This document shows, in pieces, positions 24,376-31,282 of a stretch of DNA of 64,000 nt. Both the position numbers and the translations under genes were made by a program. The notes beneath the pieces are model-generated. The model did not search any database, was not told the DNA's origin, and worked only from the letters and a program-made list of their open reading frames with translations. Source of the DNA: Niabella sp. (GTDB taxonomy: Bacteria > Bacteroidota > Bacteroidia > Chitinophagales > Chitinophagaceae); NCBI RefSeq assembly GCF_030150205.1, contig NZ_JASLGT010000004.1, positions 62,001 to 126,000 on the forward strand. The letters are read 5' to 3'. Position 1 is the stretch's first letter; every line of letters begins with the position of its first letter.

Positions 24376-25440
24376 ATGGTGGAAGCAATGAGTATACCGG
24401 TAACGAAAACCGGTAAAAGCAACCTGGAACAGGTGGATTTCAACCATCTGGGTTTTGGAAAGTATTTTTCTGACCACATGCTGGAAGCGGATTATGTGAA
24501 TGGTCAGTGGACAAATGTTAACATCCGCCCTTATCAGTCGCTCGGCTTTCTACCGGCCCTATCTGTACTCCATTACTCTCAAACAATATTTGAAGGACAA
24601 AAAGCACATAAAGACGAAAACGGGAACATTCATATTTTCCGGCCGCACGAGAACTGGAAGCGCATGAACCGTTCTGCGGAACGCCTGGCCATGCCCTCCG
24701 TTCCGGAAGAAATTTTTATCGATGGAATGAAACAACTGGTAGAACTGGATAAGGATTTTATTCCTTCCGGTTATGATGAGTCGCTTTATATCCGGCCATT
24801 TCTTTTTGCCACAGAAGAAACACTGGGGGTAAAAGAATCGTCTTCCTATAAGTTCCTGATCATTACAGGGCCTGCCGGTTCTTATTTTTCTGCTCCGGCA
24901 CGTATTTATGTAGAGGAGAAATATACCCGGGCGGCTCCCGGTGGAACCGGTTTTGCAAAAACCGGTGGTAACTATGCGGCTTCCCTGCTGTCTTCCGCAG
25001 AGGCTAAAAAGCAAGGCTACGACCAGGTATTGTGGATGGACGCCCTGGAACACAAATATGTACAGGAAGTGGGTGCGATGAATATCATGTTTATTATTGG
25101 AGACACATTGGTGACCCCCGATTTGACCGATGGCACTATTTTAAGCGGTATTACCCGCCTGAGCCTGCTGGAGCGGTTCCGCGACCAGGGCTTTAAGGTA
25201 GAGGAACGCCGGGTGTCTATTGATGAACTGATCGAGGCCTATAAAGCCGGTAACTTAAAAGAAGTATTCGGATGTGGCACGGCGGCTACTATTTCGCATG
25301 TAAAAGAGCTGAAGTATAAAGATTTTGTGATGGAATTTGATGTGGACAGCATGACGGTTTCTGCGGAGATGAAAAAATACCTGCTGGATTATAAGGAAAA
25401 CAAGCACGGCGATCCTTATGGATGGCTTGAAAAGGTATAA
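24376..25440 (+). CDS. ilvE: Branched-chain amino acid aminotransferase
   Basis: The protein has 354 residues from ATG 24376; ATG 24388 (MSIPVTKTG) is also possible. It is a fold-type IV PLP enzyme of the longer bacterial/eukaryotic BCAT subgroup. The PLP-binding lysine is in 'GFAKTGGNYAASLL'. 'QEVGAMNIMFII' and 'GTILSGITRLSLLERFRDQG' are the following signature segments, and 'EVFGCGTAATISHVKELKYK' is the cofactor phosphate region. It interconverts leucine, isoleucine and valine with their keto acids. It is followed by a strong terminator and is monocistronic. Confidence 0.95.
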   Translation: MVEAMSIPVTKTGKSNLEQVDFNHLGFGKYFSDHMLEADYVNGQWTNVNIRPYQSLGFLPALSVLHYSQTIFEGQKAHKDENGNIHIFRPHENWKRMNRSAERLAMPSVPEEIFIDGMKQLVELDKDFIPSGYDESLYIRPFLFATEETLGVKESSSYKFLIITGPAGSYFSAPARIYVEEKYTRAAPGGTGFAKTGGNYAASLLSSAEAKKQGYDQVLWMDALEHKYVQEVGAMNIMFIIGDTLVTPDLTDGTILSGITRLSLLERFRDQGFKVEERRVSIDELIEAYKAGNLKEVFGCGTAATISHVKELKYKDFVMEFDVDSMTVSAEMKKYLLDYKENKHGDPYGWLEKV

Positions 25441-25460
25441 CCAACCATTTTTTGGTAAGG

Positions 25461-25497
25461 AACGGGTCCGGGATTAAACTCCGGGCCCGTTTTTTGT
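25461..25497 (+). terminator. Terminator after ilvE
   Basis: AACGGGTCCGG (25461-25471) pairs with CCGGGCCCGTT (25481-25491), with a G-rich stem and T tail. It lies 20 nt after the stop. Confidence 0.9.
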
Positions 25498-25595
25498 TAA
25501 ATAACAAACCCTTTGGATTTCATTAGGTTATTGCTAACGTAGCCCGGGCTATTTTTGGCTTCTGCTGTTGATTATTCACCAAATAGATAATAATT

Positions 25596-26207
25596 ATGAG
25601 ATCTGTATTAAACACAAAACGCTTATGTACGAAAAAACACTTTTATGTAACCGGGTTCCTGCTATTTAATTTAATTTGTTTTGATGCCGATGCTCAAACG
25701 GATAACCGCAAGCATATGGCAGGGATCATTACGGGTGGCCATTGGATGACCGGACTTGGGTTGGGGCCACAGGTTGGACTTGAATATGAACGGAAATTTA
25801 CAAAGCATAGCAGTTTGGAAACGGCTGTACGCTGGTCTTTTTACCGGATGAAGAGCCATGGATTTATGATGAGTGATGGGGAAAAAGTGAATTTCTGGTC
25901 CAGGGAGCGGTACAATTATTATTCGATGCCGGTATTGTACAAGTATACTTCCAGGATTGTAAACCTGGCCGGGGGACCGTTGCTAAACATCATGACTGGA
26001 AAAATGGAGAGCAATCAGTCTTATGACAGGGTTAAAGGGTTTGCAAAGCCTTTTAATACACTAGATGTAGGTTACCAGTTTAAAGTGGGAAAAGCCATTC
26101 GGTTTAAAGATCAGTTTGTTCTGGAGCCCGAAGTAGGTATGTACAAAAGCGGTTATTCTAAAAAACATCAGTTGGAAAGTAATATAGCGTTGAAGTACCG
26201 GTTCTGA
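25596..26207 (+). CDS. Small outer-membrane beta-barrel protein
   Basis: The protein has 203 residues. It has a signal region (MRSVLNTKRLCTKKHFYVTG...FDADAQ, cleavage after AQ). Amphipathic beta strands alternate in 'LGLGPQVGLEYERKFTKHSS', 'LETAVRWSFYRM', 'GYQFKVGKAIRF' and the terminal 'ESNIALKYRF', with an aromatic last residue typical of beta-barrel assembly. No family-specific motif is evident. It stands alone between ilvE and rpsL. Confidence 0.72.
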   Translation: MRSVLNTKRLCTKKHFYVTGFLLFNLICFDADAQTDNRKHMAGIITGGHWMTGLGLGPQVGLEYERKFTKHSSLETAVRWSFYRMKSHGFMMSDGEKVNFWSRERYNYYSMPVLYKYTSRIVNLAGGPLLNIMTGKMESNQSYDRVKGFAKPFNTLDVGYQFKVGKAIRFKDQFVLEPEVGMYKSGYSKKHQLESNIALKYRF

Positions 26208-26435
26208 CAAAAGTGCTTTTTCTTTCTGCGTTCAATCATGATTGGAACGCGTGCAGGCGCCGGTGTTGCCACCAAAACAGCGATTGTATTAACTTTGCAA
26301 GCCGGCGTCCTGTAATTTGATGAAAAACAGATGATTAGTAATTCTGCAGTACAAGGGAGTGACACAAGGATGATGAGCAGTATTCCCGCAGCCGGTTTAA
26401 AAAATAAGGGCGGAGCAGAAAAAATGAGAATTATT

Positions 26436-26466
26436 TTTGTAAGTTCATCAACAAATGCTACCTTTG
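26436..26466 (+). promoter_or_regulatory. rpsL promoter (-33 TTTG, -7 TACCTTTG)
   Basis: TTTG at 26436-26439, then a 19-nt spacer, then TACCTTTG at 26459-26466: a full Bacteroidota promoter. The leader to the rpsL ATG is about 20 nt. The rest of 26208-26435 shows nothing I can identify. Confidence 0.82.
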
Positions 26467-26492
26467 CCGTCCTAAATTTAAAGCATTAAAGA

Positions 26493-26867
26493 ATGCCTAC
26501 TATTAATCAATTAGTTCGTAAAGGAAGAGAAATCATAAGGGCAAAGAGCAAATCCAGAGCGTTGGATCAGTGTCCGCAGCGTCGTGGTGTTTGTACCCGT
26601 GTTTATACTACCACGCCTAAAAAACCAAACTCTGCGCTGCGTAAAGTAGCGAAGGTTCGTTTAACCAATAAGGTAGAGGTGATCGCTTACATTCCGGGTG
26701 AAGGGCATAACCTGCAGGAGCACTCGATCGTACTGATCAGAGGTGGTCGTGTGAAGGATTTACCAGGTGTACGTTACCATATCGTACGCGGAAGCCTGGA
26801 TACTGCCGGTGTAAAAGACCGTAAGCAGAGCCGCTCCAAATATGGAACTAAAAAAGCTAAGAAATAA
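26493..26867 (+). CDS. rpsL: 30S ribosomal protein S12
   Basis: The protein has 124 residues, the standard length. 'PQRRGVCTRVYTTTPKKPNS' carries wild-type Lys43 and Lys44, and 'GRVKDLPGVRYH' carries wild-type Lys88. These are the usual sites of streptomycin-resistance changes, so the sequence predicts an unaltered S12. S12 sits at the decoding centre of the small subunit. It is the first gene of a two-gene operon with rpsG and has a strong promoter. Confidence 0.98.
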   Translation: MPTINQLVRKGREIIRAKSKSRALDQCPQRRGVCTRVYTTTPKKPNSALRKVAKVRLTNKVEVIAYIPGEGHNLQEHSIVLIRGGRVKDLPGVRYHIVRGSLDTAGVKDRKQSRSKYGTKKAKK

Positions 26868-26909
26868 TTAGCTGTAACAATTATCAGATTTCAGAAAAAT
26901 TAGAATAAA

Positions 26910-27377
26910 ATGCGTAAAGCACAAGCCAAGAAACTTCCGTTAGCACCGGATCCCAAATTCAACGATAAACTGGTTACCCGTTTTGTGAACAACCTGATGT
27001 GGGAGGGTAAAAAAAGTGGAGCATTCACTATTTTTTACGATGCCCTGGATAAAGTGGCAAAACAAACCAGCGAAGATGGTTACGAGGTGTGGAAAAAAGC
27101 TTTGGCCAATGTAACGCCTGCTGTTGAAGTACGCAGCCGTCGTATTGGTGGTGCAACCTTCCAGATTCCTTCGGAAGTACGTCCCGACCGTAAAATTTCA
27201 TTGAGCATTAAATGGTTGATCCGTTACAGCCGTGACCGGAACGGTCGTAGCATGGCAGATAAACTGGCGAATGAGATCGTTGCGGCCAGCAAGGGCGAAG
27301 GCGCTGCTTTCAAAAAGAAAGAAGATACCCATCGTATGGCAGAAGCCAACAAGGCATTTGCACACTTCCGGGTATAA
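26910..27377 (+). CDS. rpsG: 30S ribosomal protein S7
   Basis: The protein has 155 residues. It has the family N-terminus 'MRKAQAKKLPLAPDPKFNDK', 'VRSRRIGGATFQIPSEVRPD' and 'HRMAEANKAFAHFRV'. S7 nucleates assembly of the 30S head and binds the 3' domain of 16S rRNA. It follows rpsL by 42 nt and is itself followed by a terminator; the usual third gene of the str operon (fusA) is not here. Confidence 0.98.
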   Translation: MRKAQAKKLPLAPDPKFNDKLVTRFVNNLMWEGKKSGAFTIFYDALDKVAKQTSEDGYEVWKKALANVTPAVEVRSRRIGGATFQIPSEVRPDRKISLSIKWLIRYSRDRNGRSMADKLANEIVAASKGEGAAFKKKEDTHRMAEANKAFAHFRV

Positions 27378-27403
27378 CTATATACTAAAGATGCTTTAAA
27401 CAA

Positions 27404-27432
27404 GAGCCCGTTCCGAAAGGAGCGGGTTTTTT
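27404..27432 (+). terminator. Terminator after rpsG
   Basis: CCCGTTCC and GGAGCGGG form an 8-bp stem with one G-T pair and a GAAA tetraloop, followed by TTTTTTG. It closes the rpsL-rpsG operon. Confidence 0.9.
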
Positions 27433-27470
27433 GTTGGCTGAGGGTAAAGGGGTACTTTTATAAGGCAGGG

Positions 27471-28016
27471 ATGTGTATGTTTTTTTACCTTATAAATAAC
27501 GATCTGTTGGAAACAAAAAAAGAAGTATGGCTGCGGGGAGAACGTGATCCTTTACTGGCGGCCGGGCTGCAGCCGGCAGCAGATGCCTTATTGCAGGCGG
27601 GTGAAGAACTGGAGCTATTGCTGGCGGATTTTCCGGATGCCGCGCTGTGGGTGCAACCTGCGGGGGTAGCGGCGGTGGGTTTTCACCTGAAACATATTGC
27701 AGGCGTATTGGACCGGCTGCTAAGCTATGCGGAAGAACAACTGCTTACGCCCGTGCAGTTAGCATATCTTAAAAATGAGGCGGTCGATCAGGGTCATACC
27801 ACACAGGAACTGCTACAGGTTGTACAGGCGGGCATCGGGCAAGCGATCCGCCGGTACCGGAAACTGGATGCCGGATCGTTAGGGGCATTCCGGAAAGTGG
27901 GAAGGGCCGGCCTGCCATCTACGGTGATCGGACTTTGTTTTCATGCTGCCGAGCATACCATGCGGCATACCGGGCAACTGCTGGTTACCGTAGCTGTTGT
28001 GCGGAAGGGGATTTAA
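27471..28016 (+). CDS. DinB-like four-helix protein
   Basis: The frame gives 181 residues; a TTG at 27507 (METKKEVWLRG...) may be the true start because related proteins begin there. Conserved DinB/YfiT-type metal histidines are visible: 'VGFHLKHIAGVLDRLL' in the second helix and 'CFHAAEHTMRHTGQLLVT' in the last. Members use a metal bound by three histidines, for example as thiol-dependent transferases, but no substrate can be inferred here. It follows the rpsG terminator and converges with the WKNG-repeat gene. Confidence 0.8.
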   Translation: MCMFFYLINNDLLETKKEVWLRGERDPLLAAGLQPAADALLQAGEELELLLADFPDAALWVQPAGVAAVGFHLKHIAGVLDRLLSYAEEQLLTPVQLAYLKNEAVDQGHTTQELLQVVQAGIGQAIRRYRKLDAGSLGAFRKVGRAGLPSTVIGLCFHAAEHTMRHTGQLLVTVAVVRKGI

Positions 28017-28022
28017 CCGGTA

Positions 28023-29066
28023 TCAGTCGGTGATAAAAACACGGTTTGCTGCTGTCCATTGGTCTTGTTGGGTAAGGTTGACCAGGATCCCGTTTTTCCA
28101 GAAGCGGGCTGTTTTTATCATCCCGTTGTATTCATAGCCGGTTATAAAGATATCCGGGCCGCTTGCAAAAACGGCGGATGCCCCGGCGTTGGATGTTCCG
28201 CTGGTAAGACTGGATGAAACCCCGTTTTTCCAGAGCCGGGCCACTCTTTTTGTTCCGGTCTGCTCTTGTCCCACTGTATAAATGTTTGTATCCTTCACAA
28301 AAATGGAGTTGGCTTCTGCGTTGAAAGCACCGTTCGTGAGATTGGATGGTACCCCGTTTTTCCAGAGTTGGGCAATCTGTTTTGTACCGTTGAACGCATA
28401 ACCAGCAACATAAACCGTGTTGCTGCGTACGACAATACCGGAGGCCCCAGACTCATTAGTACCATCGGAGAGATAGGAGGCTATGCCATTTTTCCACACA
28501 GTGGCAACCGGGTGGGGGCCGTTTTGTGTATGCCCCACAATGTATACGTCCTTGCCAGCTACAAACAGGTCTTTTGCCTCCGCATCAGATGCACCATTGG
28601 TAAGATTGGTAGCAACGCCGTTTTTCCAGTATTTAGCAATATTCCCGTTCTGGCCGCTTTCATATCCGCAAACGTAAACATTATTGCCCTGTACAAATAC
28701 GGCCAGTGCACCCGTATTACCGGAAGCTTCTTGCAGGTTGGAGGGGACGCCGTTTTTCCAGAGGCGGGCTAGTTGTTTGGTACCATTGTACTCATTTCCT
28801 ACAACATATACATCGCTTCCTGATGCAAAAACACCAGTGGCATAGGCATCGGTTGCTCCGTTGGTAAGGTTGGTGGCCACGCCGTTTTTCCAGAGTACGG
28901 CTACATCTTTAGAACCGTTGTATACAGATCCTGCGATATATACGTTTTTGGACGGGGGATCCGGCGGGGGAGGTGCTTCCGGTTCTTTTTTTACACAGGC
29001 AGTTATTTTAAAAATGAGGCATATGATGAATACCGGTAACAGGTTCCTTCTGAGGCAGCGGTTCAT
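28023..29066 (-). CDS. Lipoprotein with seven exact 44-residue WKNG repeats, predicted beta-propeller
   Basis: The protein has 347 residues with a lipoprotein signal (I-T-A-C, Cys24) and a short Pro-rich linker. Then a repeat runs with tryptophan of a WKNG motif at residues 59, 103, 147, 191, 235, 279 and 323, exactly 44 apart. Each unit reads like '...NGTKQLARLWKNGVPSNL... VFASGSDVYVVG'. Seven blades of this length would make a complete seven-bladed propeller, with the last strand near the C-terminus. Seven DNA units of 132 bp suggest recent or conserved tandem duplication. The function is unknown; a surface scaffold or carbohydrate-binding role is a guess. It has the WKNG repeat of Bacteroidota surface proteins. 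Confidence 0.82.
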   Translation of the reverse strand: MNRCLRRNLLPVFIICLIFKITACVKKEPEAPPPPDPPSKNVYIAGSVYNGSKDVAVLWKNGVATNLTNGATDAYATGVFASGSDVYVVGNEYNGTKQLARLWKNGVPSNLQEASGNTGALAVFVQGNNVYVCGYESGQNGNIAKYWKNGVATNLTNGASDAEAKDLFVAGKDVYIVGHTQNGPHPVATVWKNGIASYLSDGTNESGASGIVVRSNTVYVAGYAFNGTKQIAQLWKNGVPSNLTNGAFNAEANSIFVKDTNIYTVGQEQTGTKRVARLWKNGVSSSLTSGTSNAGASAVFASGPDIFITGYEYNGMIKTARFWKNGILVNLTQQDQWTAANRVFITD

Positions 29067-29264
29067 TGCAATTAATTTAAGAAGATAAAATTAATGCCTC
29101 CAAATGGTCTGCCAAACCTGAAGTGCAGCAACGGCCGGTTTAGTGTATGAACTGCTGTTAAATGCGATCGAATTGGGTCGTATACCTTCCGGCGTTGTAA
29201 ACGGGATGCCTTTTTTTTGATAGCAGGATCCGGTGATTTAGAAATTGCCCAGGCATTGATGGGA

Positions 29265-29350
29265 TGTGGACAGAAATGATGATTTATATTTGTCCATAAC
29301 TGTGTTTGTAAGTATATTTATGGACGATTATAATAAATTAAATTTGTCCA
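29265..29350 (+). promoter_or_regulatory. Cluster of TGTCCAYAA half-sites before the ATPase gene
   Basis: TGTGGACA at 29265-29272 (minus orientation), TTGTCCATAA at 29290-29299, TTATGGAC at 29318-29325 (minus), and TTGTCCACAA at 29344-29353. The middle two form an inverted repeat GTCCATAA/TTATGGAC. A DNA-binding protein may bind here; the sites straddle the likely start at 29356. Confidence 0.5.
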
Positions 29351-29355
29351 CAAAT

Positions 29356-30792
29356 ATGTCTGAAGCCATCATCGGCCGGGATGCCGAAAAGAAGATCCTC
29401 AAGGAAATGCTGGATTCGAAGGAAGCGGAGCTGATCGCGATCCTGGGGCGCCGCCGTGTAGGCAAAACCTTCCTGGTGCGCGGGTATTACCAGCAACAGC
29501 TTGTGTTTGAGTGCACGGGGCTTCATGAAGCGGGGCTGGCCGACCAATTGCTGAATTTCAGCCAGGCCCTTCAGCAGGCGATGCAGTCTGCCATACCACC
29601 GGCAACCCCTGATAGCTGGATGCAGGCCTTCACGTTCCTCAGCGATTTTCTGCAAACAAAAATTAACAAGCAACCCGTGGTGGTGCTGTTTGATGAATTT
29701 CCATGGATGCATACGCCCAAATCCGGCTTTTTAACGGCTTTCGGGCATTGGTGGAATACCTGGGCATCACGGCAGCCAAAACTGAAAGTGGTTATTTGCG
29801 GTTCTGCGGCTTCCTGGATGATTGAAAATGTGCTGCACAACCGGGGTGGCCTTCATAACCGGGTAAGCCAGACGATCCGTTTATTACCCTTTAGCCTGAA
29901 AGAATCGGAAGCATATCTTTTAAGTCGCGGCATCCGGTTAGACCGGTACCAGGTGTTGCAGCTATATATGGCAATGGGTGGAATACCCCAGTACCTGAAG
30001 CAGGCAAATAAAGGTGAAAGTGCCAACCAGGTGATCGATAAACTTTTTTTTGAAAAGGATGGAATGTTAAAAACGGAATTTAACGTATTGTACCGGTCGT
30101 TGTTTGATAATGCCAGTCACCATGAATCCATCGTTCGGCAACTTGCAAAAAAAGCAAGCGGAATGAGCCGGAATGAAGTCATAGCGGCTTGTGGATTTAC
30201 CACGGGAGGCACAACAACAAGGTTGTTTGAAGAGCTTGAGCAGTCGGGATTTATTACTCAATACATACCATTTGAGAAAACTTCACGCGATGCGGTGTAT
30301 AAGCTATCCGATGAGTATTCCCTGTTTTACCTGAAATTCGTTGACCGGGCCCGCGCAATGGGCGCCGGCACCTGGCATAAGATTGCTGCGGGATCATCTT
30401 ACAATAGCTGGAGCGGTTATGCATTCGAGGCCATCTGCCAGAAACATGTGGCGCAAATTAAAGTGGCCCTGGGCATCAGCGGTGTATACACAGAAGCTTC
30501 TGGCTGGCGGTATACGCCGAAGCCGGGGGAAGCCGGTGCCCAGATTGATCTGTTGCTGGATCGCCAGGACTATTGTATTAATATGTGTGAAATGAAGTTC
30601 GCTGATAAAGCATTCGTCATTGATAAAAAGTACGCTTTGGAACTTGATCGCAAAGTAGCGGTCTTCAGGGAGCGCACACGAACCCGGAAGACGGTTTTTC
30701 CTACCATGATTACGACCTATGGTACCAAACAAAATATCTATTACACCGGGCGTATTATATCGGAGGTAACGATGGCGGATCTGTTTATATAA
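29356..30792 (+). CDS. AAA-type ATPase with C-terminal PD-(D/E)XK-like nuclease domain
   Basis: The frame begins at GTG 29266, but ATG 29356 (MSEAIIGRDAEKK) fits the family and gives 478 residues. Walker A 'GRRRVGKT' is at 31-38, Walker B 'VVVLFDEF' at about 108-115, and a sensor-like 'VVICGSAASWMIENV' follows. The middle region has a winged helix ('ASGMSRNEVIAACGFTTGG'). The C-terminal DUF234-like part has 'GAQIDLLLDR...INMCEMKF', a D-x(n)-E-x-K nuclease pattern. These ATPases are common in archaea and Bacteroidota and may be mobile or defence-linked, but no role is proven. It is isolated and AT-balanced. Confidence 0.82.
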   Translation: MSEAIIGRDAEKKILKEMLDSKEAELIAILGRRRVGKTFLVRGYYQQQLVFECTGLHEAGLADQLLNFSQALQQAMQSAIPPATPDSWMQAFTFLSDFLQTKINKQPVVVLFDEFPWMHTPKSGFLTAFGHWWNTWASRQPKLKVVICGSAASWMIENVLHNRGGLHNRVSQTIRLLPFSLKESEAYLLSRGIRLDRYQVLQLYMAMGGIPQYLKQANKGESANQVIDKLFFEKDGMLKTEFNVLYRSLFDNASHHESIVRQLAKKASGMSRNEVIAACGFTTGGTTTRLFEELEQSGFITQYIPFEKTSRDAVYKLSDEYSLFYLKFVDRARAMGAGTWHKIAAGSSYNSWSGYAFEAICQKHVAQIKVALGISGVYTEASGWRYTPKPGEAGAQIDLLLDRQDYCINMCEMKFADKAFVIDKKYALELDRKVAVFRERTRTRKTVFPTMITTYGTKQNIYYTGRIISEVTMADLFI

Positions 30793-31050
30793 CTATCCTT
30801 TAAGTTTGCTGACCGCTGCGATGTATTCCTGCATCGCCGTTTCCTTTGATTTTCCTTTTTGTTCCTCCCAGGCATTGTATTTGGCCTTTGCTACAAAGTC
30901 GAACGGATTGGAAGGCGCCTCCGTATGAATATCTCCTTCTGTTGCTTGTTTGTAAAGTGAATATAGTTGCAACAGGATTTCATTGGAAGGCTTTTCCGTT
31001 AGGGTTTTGCTGTCCGCAACAGCAGCTTCAAATTGTTGAATCAGGTCCAT
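30793..31050 (-). CDS. Acyl-CoA-binding protein
   Basis: The protein has 85 residues and matches the four-helix ACBP family. 'LLQLYSLYKQATEGD' contains the ligand-binding Tyr and Lys, and 'AKYNAWEEQKGKSKETAMQE' is the third-helix signature. The family binds medium- and long-chain acyl-CoA in the cytoplasm and is mainly eukaryotic, found in scattered bacterial groups including Bacteroidota. It ends one base from the end of the ATPase gene (convergent). Confidence 0.93.
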   Translation of the reverse strand: MDLIQQFEAAVADSKTLTEKPSNEILLQLYSLYKQATEGDIHTEAPSNPFDFVAKAKYNAWEEQKGKSKETAMQEYIAAVSKLKG

Positions 31051-31138
31051 ATGCTATTTTTTATATTGCTAAAATACAGTTTGTGAGAGGGTATAGTTCG
31101 GGCAGATGGATTTCTTGTCTGGAGTCAAGAGCGTGATG

Positions 31139-31197
31139 GTGCGAGATGAGGACATCTCGCACAGTGGGTGTGGGTGTGAGACGAGGAGGTCTCACAC
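31139..31197. repeat. Two adjacent REP-like hairpins with AGGA loops
   Basis: GTGCGAGATG-AGGA-CATCTCGCAC (31139-31162) is a perfect 10-bp stem. GTGTGAGAC-GAGGAG-GTCTCACAC (31174-31197) is a 9-bp stem with the same AGGA core. Stem bases differ in a compensated way (C-G to T-A, T-A to C-G) while the loop is kept, the signature of conserved RNA or DNA hairpin elements such as REP sequences. Confidence 0.78.
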
Positions 31198-31222
31198 AGC
31201 GTCAGGAGCGCGCTGTAATAGC

Positions 31223-31266
31223 ATAAGAGCCGTTCTCATTTACAGTTGAATGAGAACGGCTCTTAT
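31223..31266. terminator. Perfect 18-bp hairpin next to the pafA stop
   Basis: ATAAGAGCCGTTCTCATT (31223-31240) and its exact complement at 31249-31266 with an 8-nt loop. It lies 17 nt after the pafA stop (minus strand). No strong T run follows, so it may be a terminator or an mRNA-stabilising hairpin. Confidence 0.65.
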
Positions 31267-31282
31267 AATCTATGAGGATCTG

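Noticed and set aside
28023..29066. Regular 132-bp DNA repeats as noncoding tandem repeat
   Set aside because: They are in frame inside one intact lipoprotein gene and encode 44-residue units.
31223..31266. The 18-bp palindrome as an insertion-sequence end
   Set aside because: No transposase, target-site duplication or second copy is visible; it fits a gene-end hairpin better.
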